A stretch of DNA of 6,898 nt from a bacterium (GTDB lineage: Bacteria > RBG-13-66-14), in the NCBI GenBank assembly GCA_026398675.1, contig JAPLSK010000345.1, forward strand, positions 1-6,898. Direction: 5' to 3'. The translations under genes were made by a program, and so were the position numbers. Of the stretch, positions 1-5,222 are shown piece after piece. Below the pieces are notes generated by a model. That model was not told the origin of the DNA. It worked only from the letters and a program-made list of their open reading frames with translations, and did not search any database. Numbering within the stretch: the first letter of the stretch is position 1; each line of letters starts with the position of its first letter.

Positions 1-157
1 CGTTGATGGCCTTGTAGTAACGGGCGGCCGGGGCGGTTATGGACACGTCCACGGAGAAGGGACCCAGAAGGGTAACTATCACCCCCACCGCGATCAGGAG
101 GTAGATCCAGCGGCGGTCGAGCTTGATCAGCCCGTCGAACACGCCTCCCATGGACAC
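1..157 (-). CDS. Paralogue C: membrane-anchored alpha/beta protein of the LLGGLKG family, N-terminal fragment
   Basis: Only the first 52 codons lie in the window; the gene continues past the left edge. The fragment has a short basic N-terminus containing LDRRW, then a membrane helix (YLLIAVGVIVTLLGPF), then a segment of the form VSITAPAARYYKAIN. This matches the N-termini of paralogues A (IDRRWIFL, ITTPVQNFFDVID) and B (LDRRWIFL, ITKPVNDFYRVI) element for element, so this is the third tandem member of the family. I chose the GTG at 157: GGAG in the end of paralogue B lies 8 nt before it, and it places the DRRW motif at the same distance from the start as in paralogue B. The in-frame ATG at 151 is the alternative, but its distance to GGAG is 14 nt. 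Only 3 bp separate it from the stop of paralogue B (9 bp with the ATG), which implies translational coupling. Function is unknown. Confidence 0.82.
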   Translation of the reverse strand, partial: MSMGGVFDGLIKLDRRWIYLLIAVGVIVTLLGPFSVDVSITAPAARYYKAIN

Positions 158-160
158 GTC

Positions 161-1075
161 TCAGGCTCCGCGGTTATCGGTCTGCGTTGGACCGGGTGAA
201 GACATGGTACGGCGAGAGCTCATGAACCGATCGGTGAAGAAGGCGACGTTGCCCAGGACGATGGCCAGAACCAACAGAGCGTGTACCCCGAGCTGGGCCA
301 CCATCCCCTGACCGGCGGAACCCGGATTGTTCGTTATCCGCTCGTACTCGGCGGCCCCCTTGAGCCCCCCCAGGAGCCCGGCCATCTGTCCGGTCTGCAG
401 GTAGGCGTAATACTGGGGGGCGCTCACAGCGGTGCAGCCCACCAGGATCGGGATGCCGTACGGACCCCCGGCGAAGGCGATCCAGTCCTCCGGGGTGGAC
501 GACCACGAGATGTCGATGGCCGCCGCCATGTCGCCGTAGTTGTGCGTGTCCTGAAAGAGGGGCATCGCGTCCAGGGACGTCCCGTAGTAATCGGTGGGGA
601 AAACGCCTTTTATCTCCTCACCCAGGCCGATGATGACGGAGTTGTACCCCGCCCGGAAGCCCAGGAGCGCGTAGTCCACCCCGGACTCGAGCGGCTCCCC
701 GCGCCCGGTCTGGAGCACCCGGTCGTTCATCTCGCCCGTCACCCGGTTCAGCAGGCGCTCGGAGATGGCGACCCCCTCTATATCGAGGGAAATGAGGATG
801 ACCGGCTGGCCCCGGCTGAAGGCGTGCTGGAGGATGGCGATTATCATGGGCTCCAGCTCGGGCAATCCGGCCGGAGGGGTGTCTACGGCCACCAGGAGGG
901 GCTTGGAGGGATCGCTCTGTTGGATGACGCGGTAGAAGTCGTTGACCGGCTTTGTAATCCGCACCCCGACCTCGAAGGGTCCGACCAGGGCTAAAACGAC
1001 GACGGCCGCCTCCAGAAGAAAAATCCAGCGGCGGTCGAGATTCAGGAAGCGCTGGAGGATGCCGGTACCGGCCAT
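161..1075 (-). CDS. Paralogue B: two-helix membrane-anchored alpha/beta protein, LLGGLKG family
   Basis: This 304-residue protein has no function I recognise. Visible parts are a basic N-terminus with LDRRW (13-17), membrane helix 1 (about 17-36), an alpha/beta domain with a strand-helix-strand start (LVAVD 61-65; LPELEPM 71-77; ISLDI 95-99), LLGFRAG (137-143), FPTDYYGTSLD (159-169), HNYGDM (178-183), and a nearly invariant stretch at 201-247 with GIPILVG and LLGGLKG (234-240). Membrane helix 2 follows (about 263-281), then an Arg/Ser/Pro-rich tail. Basic residues flank the outer ends of both helices, which predicts both termini in the cytoplasm and the domain outside. In 201-247 it is identical to paralogue A at 43 of 47 positions, far above the rest of the protein. 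The ATG at 1075 is the only sensible start, but its Shine-Dalgarno is poor (AGG only 2-3 nt away). It lies downstream of a 175-bp gap and is almost fused to paralogue C. Confidence 0.88.
   Translation of the reverse strand: MAGTGILQRFLNLDRRWIFLLEAAVVVLALVGPFEVGVRITKPVNDFYRVIQQSDPSKPLLVAVDTPPAGLPELEPMIIAILQHAFSRGQPVILISLDIEGVAISERLLNRVTGEMNDRVLQTGRGEPLESGVDYALLGFRAGYNSVIIGLGEEIKGVFPTDYYGTSLDAMPLFQDTHNYGDMAAAIDISWSSTPEDWIAFAGGPYGIPILVGCTAVSAPQYYAYLQTGQMAGLLGGLKGAAEYERITNNPGSAGQGMVAQLGVHALLVLAIVLGNVAFFTDRFMSSRRTMSSPGPTQTDNRGA
341..434 (-). repeat. Paralogous coding repeat, copy in paralogue B
   Basis: A 94-bp stretch aligns without gaps to 2379-2472 at 81 of 94 positions by hand count. It encodes the most conserved part of the family, from the TAVSAP region through LLGGLKG to AAEYE. 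The similarity is protein-level paralogy under strong constraint, not a mobile element: the reading frame is the same and most differences are silent or conservative. Confidence 0.75.
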
Positions 1076-1120
1076 GACCTGCTGCGAATAACCGCTTGGA
1101 AAACGGGTGAAGAAAAGGCT

Positions 1121-1149
1121 GTCGAAATCCTGGTGATCAACATTCCGAC
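1121..1149 (-). promoter_or_regulatory. Imperfect dyad in the 175-bp gap upstream of paralogue B
   Basis: The arms GTCGAAAT (1121-1128) and ATTCCGAC (1142-1149) pair at 7 of 8 positions around a 13-nt centre that contains the palindrome TGATCA (1134-1139). The dyad lies about 46 nt upstream of the paralogue B start. It could be an operator or an mRNA hairpin. I found no convincing -35/-10 pair, no terminator and no small gene elsewhere in 1076-1250. Confidence 0.25.
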
Positions 1150-1250
1150 AACCCCTGAAACGACGGGCCTCTCTATTTCACAAGACTACACGTTGTCTGG
1201 CACTCCCCGTGATTGTTCTTGGAAAATGAGTCCCCCCCGAGCTCCCACGG

Positions 1251-2042
1251 TCACTTAGGCAATCCGAGCCATTCGAAGAGGAGGAAGTGGACCCGGCCGA
1301 TCAGGAGCGAGACGCGGGCCATGACGGTATAGCCGAAGCTGGCGCCGAAGCCGATCATCAGGAACCAGATACCGATGCGCGCGGCACCGCCCAGTACCCC
1401 CTTGTGCTCCAGCGAGAAGAAGAAGTAGGCGAGGGTGCACAGCGTGCCGACAATGAAGAGCGGCCCCGAGATTGCGTCGAAGAAGGTCGAAATCCCCGGC
1501 GCGGCGAAGAAATCCCGCCAGGAGTCTATGGAGAAAAGCGGCACCACGAGCGCCCCGTGATCCTGGACGAAGGTGCCGCGGAGCTGCGAGATGACGCGGG
1601 CCTGAAGGGCGTTGGGGATGGCGATACCGGAGTTGGCGCCCAGGATGAAGGCTAGGGAGTACCGGCTGATCCAGGAGATTTTCGGGATGAAGCGGGTGAA
1701 GAGCAGTATCCCCAGGATGACGGGGATGAGAAGGAGAACGAGGGCCAGTACGGGGGAGAAATCCTCTAGAATGGGCGGGAGGCTGGTCATGCCTTGGGTG
1801 TCGGCATAGGCCTGGAACTCGGCCGGGGTGAGGGACAATTTATTGAGTGTGACGCCGAAGGGGATGAGGAAGTCCTCGACGATCACGTTGTGGTACAGGA
1901 CGGCGGTGTAGTATCCTGCGCCGAGCCCCACCATGACGTGCTCCGCGAGCTTGTAAAAGGGGTTGTCCTTGTAGAGGAATGAGTAGACGAACAGGGTGAA
2001 GATTGCCGCCACCCAAATCCAGATATCAAGGGAGATGTTCAA
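1251..2042 (-). CDS. Polytopic membrane protein, uncharacterised, TTG start
   Basis: This 263-residue integral membrane protein belongs to no family I can name. About six hydrophobic segments are visible: residues 7-25 (IWIWVAAIFTLFVYSF), around 33-55 (VMVGLGAGYYTAVLY), about 96-119 (VLALVLLLIPVILGILL), about 126-146 (YSLAFILGANSGIAIP), about 192-212 after FDAISGP, and about 218-255 near the C-terminus (GIWFLMIGFGASFGY, then LLIGRVHFLLFEWLG). There is no obvious catalytic motif. The start is TTG: the minus strand reads AAAGGGG six nucleotides before TTG-AAC-ATC, and no ATG or GTG is as well placed. It sits between paralogues A and B, 183 bp after the former and 175 bp before the latter. Its FDAISGP segment resembles FDYLQAP in the other polytopic protein of the cluster (3200-3808), so the two may be distant homologues. 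I infer it is a membrane partner of the anchored paralogues; a transporter-like or scaffold role cannot be told apart. Confidence 0.88.
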   Translation of the reverse strand: MNISLDIWIWVAAIFTLFVYSFLYKDNPFYKLAEHVMVGLGAGYYTAVLYHNVIVEDFLIPFGVTLNKLSLTPAEFQAYADTQGMTSLPPILEDFSPVLALVLLLIPVILGILLFTRFIPKISWISRYSLAFILGANSGIAIPNALQARVISQLRGTFVQDHGALVVPLFSIDSWRDFFAAPGISTFFDAISGPLFIVGTLCTLAYFFFSLEHKGVLGGAARIGIWFLMIGFGASFGYTVMARVSLLIGRVHFLLFEWLGLPK

Positions 2043-2048
2043 CGTCCA

Positions 2049-2055
2049 CCCCTTT
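2049..2055 (-). promoter_or_regulatory. Ribosome binding site deciding a TTG start
   Basis: On the minus strand AAAGGGG is followed by TGGACG and then the TTG at 2042. The 6-nt spacing is good, and no other start codon in the first ten codons has such a site, so this motif fixes the unusual TTG initiation. Confidence 0.6.
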
Positions 2056-2085
2056 TTGTTTCTTCTTTCGGGCGTACCGTCGCCG

Positions 2086-2103
2086 GACTTGACCGCCCAA
2101 GTC
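2086..2103. repeat. Perfect 6-bp inverted repeat with 6-nt loop in the 183-bp gap
   Basis: GACTTG and CAAGTC flank ACCGCC, and the whole is bracketed by a direct repeat gtcgccg (2079-2085 and 2101-2107, the second overlapping the right arm). It lies about 45 nt upstream of the TTG start. There is no U-tract, so it is not a standard terminator. It may be part of a degenerate intergenic repeat. Confidence 0.35.
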
Positions 2104-2172
2104 GCCGCACATGCCCGAATTCACCGTCTCGGAACGCCCTCGCAGGTTTGGGCTGGCTCGCAATTCGTTTCA

Positions 2173-2204
2173 GAGGCTGAGCCTCGTCGTCGCGGATTGA
2201 CGAC
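2173..2204. repeat. Two abutting palindromes downstream of paralogue A
   Basis: GAGGCT-G-AGCCTC (2173-2185) is immediately followed by GTCGTC-(7 nt)-GACGAC (2186-2204), two perfect 6-bp stems with no base between them, starting 22 nt after the stop of paralogue A. On the minus strand neither is followed by a T-run. Paired hairpins of this type can be REP/MITE-like intergenic repeats, mRNA 3'-end stabilisers or processing sites; the window holds no second copy to decide. The rest of 2043-2225 shows no gene. Confidence 0.4.
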
Positions 2205-2225
2205 TTTGCCGCTACAGTTTACGGG

Positions 2226-3110
2226 TTACGGCTTAGTCGCAGACTTCTCGCGGTCCTTCTTGCCGCGGGTGACGAGGTAGGCGATGTTACCTATCAAGAT
2301 AAAGCCCACGATGACGATGTGTATCCACTGCTGGGCGAGCATGCCCTTGATCGCGTCCCCATCGTAGTTCAGGAGCCTCTCGTACTCGGCGGCGCCCTTG
2401 AGCCCACCCAACAGGCCCGCCATCTGCCCGGTTTGGGTGTAAGCGTAATACTGGGGGGCGCTCACCGCGGTGACACCGACGAGAATGGGGATGCCGTAGG
2501 GGGCACCGGCGAAGGACACCCAGACCTCCGGCATGGCGGTACCCGAGACGTCCACCACCGCCCGCATGTCGGCGTAGTTGTGGATGGTCTTCATCATCGG
2601 CAGGTCGTCGAGGTAGGTACCGTAGAAATCCGCGGGGAAGGCCACCCGTATCTCGGTGCCGAGCTGGAGAATCACGGCGTCGCCGCCGGCGCGGAAGCCG
2701 AGATAGACCCAGTCCTCACCCATGCGGATCCGCCGCTCGTCACCCTTCGCCTCGTACTTGGCGTTCAGCTCGTCGGTCACCTGGAGCATGATCCGCTCGG
2801 CGATGGAGGGGGCGTCGGGTAAGAGGGTGAGGGTGATCACCTTCAGGCCGCGATCGAGGGCGTGATAGACCACGGCTTTGAGCATCGGCTCCAGCTCTGG
2901 CAGCGTGCTCGGGCCCAAGTCCATCGAGACCAGGATCACCGAGCCCTCCTGGGAGCTATCGATCACGTCGAAGAAGTTCTGGACCGGAGTGGTGATCCCG
3001 ATGGAAAGCTTGATGGGGAGGATGAGCGCCGCGATCACCACTATCCCGATGATCAGGAAGATCCACCGTCGGTCTATAACCAGCAGTTTCTCTAACAGGG
3101 TCTTTTTCAT
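2226..3110 (-). CDS. Paralogue A: two-helix membrane-anchored alpha/beta protein, LLGGLKG family
   Basis: This 294-residue protein starts at the ATG at 3110, which has AAAGGTGA eight nucleotides upstream. The GTG at 3122 is in frame but overlaps that site, so it is rejected. Features: a Lys-rich N-terminus and IDRRW (12-16), membrane helix 1 (about 16-35), ITTPVQNFFD (39-48), an alpha/beta domain with strands ILVSMD (59-64) and VITLTLL (91-97) separated by a helix starting at LPELEPM (70-76), YLGFRAGG (136-143), FPADFYGTYLDDLP (158-171), HNYADM (177-182), the conserved FAGAPYGIPILVG to LLGGLKG stretch (200-239), membrane helix 2 (about 262-280) and a basic tail RGKKDREK. Charge distribution predicts both ends inside and the domain outside. 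It is homologous to paralogues B and C and, more distantly, to the C-terminal domain of the FN3 protein. No catalytic residues are evident, and the role is unknown. Confidence 0.9.
   Translation of the reverse strand: MKKTLLEKLLVIDRRWIFLIIGIVVIAALILPIKLSIGITTPVQNFFDVIDSSQEGSVILVSMDLGPSTLPELEPMLKAVVYHALDRGLKVITLTLLPDAPSIAERIMLQVTDELNAKYEAKGDERRIRMGEDWVYLGFRAGGDAVILQLGTEIRVAFPADFYGTYLDDLPMMKTIHNYADMRAVVDVSGTAMPEVWVSFAGAPYGIPILVGVTAVSAPQYYAYTQTGQMAGLLGGLKGAAEYERLLNYDGDAIKGMLAQQWIHIVIVGFILIGNIAYLVTRGKKDREKSATKP
2379..2472 (-). repeat. Paralogous coding repeat, copy in paralogue A
   Basis: Partner of 341-434 (81 of 94 bases identical, no gaps). It encodes the Gly/Ala-rich stretch ending in LLGGLKGAAEYE. 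Its conservation at DNA level follows from strong protein constraint, with recent gene conversion as an alternative. Confidence 0.75.
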
Positions 3111-3118
3111 CTTTTGGC

Positions 3119-3126
3119 TCACCTTT
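3119..3126 (-). promoter_or_regulatory. Ribosome binding site deciding the paralogue A start
   Basis: AAAGGTGA on the minus strand lies 8 nt before the ATG at 3110. It overlaps the competing in-frame GTG (3122), which itself has no site upstream, so translation should begin at the ATG. Confidence 0.65.
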
Positions 3127-3127
3127 G

Positions 3128-3141
3128 CCGGTTTTTACCGG
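3128..3141 (-). promoter_or_regulatory. Small hairpin next to the paralogue A ribosome binding site
   Basis: CCGGT and ACCGG flank a 4-nt loop, giving a perfect 5-bp stem that ends one base upstream of the AAAGGTGA site. It could insulate or tune initiation, or be chance. It has no T-run of the kind a terminator needs. Confidence 0.3.
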
Positions 3142-3199
3142 GGGGCTCGTGTTCCAGGGGGTTTTCTATTCCCGCAGACCCCTCAACCAGGAAGCCCGC

Positions 3200-3808
3200 T
3201 TACTCACCGCCGAGATAGCTCCGCTCGATGCCGAGCACGATCTTCAGTGCCGTGGCGATCATCCCCAGGCCGACGCCGATGACGATACCGCGCTGCGCGG
3301 CGCCGTTGGGAATCTCGAGAATCCACTCCGTGACGTTGGACAACCAGTCCACGTCAATGACCCGCCCCAGCATGATAATCACCGCGGCGCACAGGAGGAG
3401 CGTCGCCTCCTTCGATCGGGCGCGGAAGGCCCGGAAGGCGGCCGAGGCGATGAAGAAAGCCAGGAGGCTGAACATCGTCGCCTCCATCGGCGCCTGGAGA
3501 TAATCGAACAGCCGGCGGAAGAGCGTCCCCTCGTCAATGCCCCCGAATAGCCCCACGAGGGCCATGACCAGGAAGCTGGCAATGGCCACGGCGTTGAAGG
3601 CCCAGCCGGGAACCTGCCGGATCATCTTATTGCCGTGATTGCGCAAGAAACTGGCGATACCGAGGCCGAGGGCGAAGGCGGAGAGCAGCCGGAGCCACGC
3701 CAGCATCTGCTCGCGCAAACCCTGAATCACCGGGTCCATGATGACGTAGGAGAGAGCCCCGAAGAGACCGGCGACCAGAGCAATCACAAGCGGGATTTGT
3801 CTGCGCAC
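3200..3808 (-). CDS. Six-helix membrane protein, uncharacterised
   Basis: This 202-residue hydrophobic protein has about six membrane helices: 5-24 (PLVIALVAGLFGALSYVIM), 35-54 (AWLRLLSAFALGLGIASFL), 69-89 (AFNAVAIASFLVMALVGLFG), 109-128 (EATMFSLLAFFIASAAF), 134-151 (ATLLLCAAVIIMLGRV) and 173-193 (GIVIGVGLGMIATALKIVLG). Short basic loops (RNHGNK; FRAFRARSK) favour cytoplasmic placement of those turns. It begins with GTG, with AAAGGAG four nucleotides upstream, and follows the FN3 protein by 57 bp, in the same transcription unit. The segment FDYLQAP before helix 4 resembles FDAISGP in the other polytopic protein (1251-2042), and both carry an LGRV/IGRV motif later on. I infer a membrane partner of the adjacent anchored alpha/beta proteins. 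I recognise no transport or enzyme signature. Confidence 0.88.
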   Translation of the reverse strand: MRRQIPLVIALVAGLFGALSYVIMDPVIQGLREQMLAWLRLLSAFALGLGIASFLRNHGNKMIRQVPGWAFNAVAIASFLVMALVGLFGGIDEGTLFRRLFDYLQAPMEATMFSLLAFFIASAAFRAFRARSKEATLLLCAAVIIMLGRVIDVDWLSNVTEWILEIPNGAAQRGIVIGVGLGMIATALKIVLGIERSYLGGE

Positions 3809-3865
3809 TTATCTCCTTTGGCCGGGGGGCATTACTTCGTTTTGCCGTATCGAAAGTGACGGGCT

Positions 3866-5131
3866 CTACCCGACGATGAACAGATCGGAGAACCAGGTGG
3901 TGAAGAAGCTGGTTATGACCCCGATGACGATGAGCACGGCGATGATGAATTTCGCCCAGTCCTGCCCCTTCAGCCCGCCCAAAAGAAGCGGCTCGCGGCT
4001 CATGTAGGCGGACGCCGCGTAGAGCTCCTCGCCTATGATGCAGTAGTCGCAGGCGGTGATGAAGAACGGTATCTGCACGACGGCGTCGGTGCCGGCTATC
4101 TGGATCGCCCCGGTGGAGGCGCCGGTTTCGGCCAGAATCAGCGATTCGGCGAAGAACATGCCCATGTAGAAGTTCGTCGCCGGTTTTTCGCGCAGCATGA
4201 TGCCGTTGATCGCCGCGGCGTAGGCGAACTGGGACTGGGTGACGAAGTAGATGTCGTTGGGGTTGTAGGCATCGGGACGGCCCGCATCGAGATAGGCTTC
4301 CTTGACCACCTCGCGCTCGACGGCCATGACGATGGGATCGAAGCAGGGGACGATGAGCCGGATTTCGTAGATGGCCGCCTTGCGGGCGACCTGCCCCAGG
4401 ATGTTCACCGCGGCTATGGTCGACACATCGGCCATGGTCGAGAGTCCCGAGACGTAGAGGATCGGCTTGCCCATCTCGGTGGCGCGCCCCAGAGCCTCCT
4501 CGACGGCGTCCAGACCGGCGATACGCCTGATGAAGAGCTCCTTCCCCTTGCGGGCGCTGTATATGAAGTACACCAGAAGGAGGGTCAACAGAACGACGCC
4601 GATGAGCGTGTTCCAGCGCTGGGAGTGGAAAAAGTGGGAGCGGGCCATGGTGGGCTCGCTCGGGCGGGAGTAGGAGAGGGCGACGCCGTTGTTGGCCGCC
4701 ACCATATAGACGTAGGAGTGACTGGGCTCGCAGCCGGTATCGGTGTAGGACGACGTGCCGGCCTCGACTTCGCTCACCACGGTGAAGTCGGTCTCCTCAC
4801 CCTCGCCGGTCTCGGGATCGGGAACTTCCTTGCGCATGATGGAATAGGAGACGACGTTGTTCTGCCCGCTGCCGTCGTCGAGGGAGCGCGTCCATTTCAA
4901 GGCGAGGCGTTCTCCGGTGTCGTCGGGAACATCCTCGGCCTTGACCAGGAGCGGCGGCGCCGAGGGGAGGTCCACCAGGGGGTAGAGGTACTCCGTCGAC
5001 TGCGCCGACGAGATCAAAGGAGTGAGGAGAAGCACCGGCAGGACGACGTATAAGCGGCCGAGGGGGAATCTGTGCCCGAATGGAAATCTCAGGCGTCCCA
5101 TTCCCCCGGCGCCGGGTGAACCGCCGGCCAT
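3866..5131 (-). CDS. FN3 plus DUF6754-type membrane protein
   Basis: This 421-residue protein has an N-terminal signal peptide (basic to about 27, hydrophobic 28-41, likely cleavage after SSA at 43). A fibronectin type III domain spans about 57-162 (LALKWTRS, SYSIMRK, SSYTDTG, YVYMVAANN), followed by a membrane helix at about 174-193 and basic RKGKELFIRR. A C-terminal alpha/beta domain (about 205-390) has LYVSGL, RLIVPCFDP, IYFVTQSQ, ETGASTGAIQIAGT, a C-x-x-C pair (C361, C364), IIGEELYAASAYMSREP and LLGGLKG (383-389). A final helix lies at 393-413. I recall this C-terminal region as DUF6754; that name is from memory. It resembles the three anchored paralogues in order of elements and in the GGLKG signature. 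The ATG at 5131 has AAAGGAG 4 nt upstream. A strong promoter lies about 50 bp upstream, so it heads the operon. The FN3 domain should be extracytoplasmic; the role is unknown. Confidence 0.92.
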   Translation of the reverse strand: MAGGSPGAGGMGRLRFPFGHRFPLGRLYVVLPVLLLTPLISSAQSTEYLYPLVDLPSAPPLLVKAEDVPDDTGERLALKWTRSLDDGSGQNNVVSYSIMRKEVPDPETGEGEETDFTVVSEVEAGTSSYTDTGCEPSHSYVYMVAANNGVALSYSRPSEPTMARSHFFHSQRWNTLIGVVLLTLLLVYFIYSARKGKELFIRRIAGLDAVEEALGRATEMGKPILYVSGLSTMADVSTIAAVNILGQVARKAAIYEIRLIVPCFDPIVMAVEREVVKEAYLDAGRPDAYNPNDIYFVTQSQFAYAAAINGIMLREKPATNFYMGMFFAESLILAETGASTGAIQIAGTDAVVQIPFFITACDYCIIGEELYAASAYMSREPLLLGGLKGQDWAKFIIAVLIVIGVITSFFTTWFSDLFIVG

Positions 5132-5179
5132 AGCGCTCCTTTGGAGATGGTTGTCACAAACGTGCTTAATAACGGTGCG

Positions 5180-5208
5180 AGTTTACCAAAGCCTCCGGGG
5201 AGTGTCAA
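5180..5208 (-). promoter_or_regulatory. Sigma70-type promoter of the five-gene cluster
   Basis: On the minus strand a consensus -35 TTGACA (5208-5203) is followed, after exactly 17 bp, by the -10 TAAACT (5185-5180; 4 of 6 to TATAAT). Transcription would begin near 5173, giving a leader of about 40 nt to the ATG at 5131. It lies between the end of the glycosyltransferase and the FN3 gene, and it is the best promoter in the window. It separates the cluster from the upstream genes. Confidence 0.8.
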
Positions 5209-5222
5209 CGCCCGCGCATCAT

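Noticed and set aside
281..994. Plus-strand open frame of 237 codons opposite paralogue B
   Set aside because: Low-complexity Gly/Val/His/Arg composition, and antisense to a conserved family member. A similar shadow lies opposite paralogue A at the matching position because the coding sequences are paralogous.
1996..2280. Plus-strand frame spanning the 183-bp gap
   Set aside because: It overlaps the ends of two minus-strand genes, crosses the palindromes, and its product shows no recognisable features.
3809..3832. Tiny leader-peptide frame (ATG to TAA, 7 codons) before the GTG start at 3808
   Set aside because: It contains the Shine-Dalgarno of the real gene, has none of its own, and has no regulatory codon pattern or attenuator hairpin.
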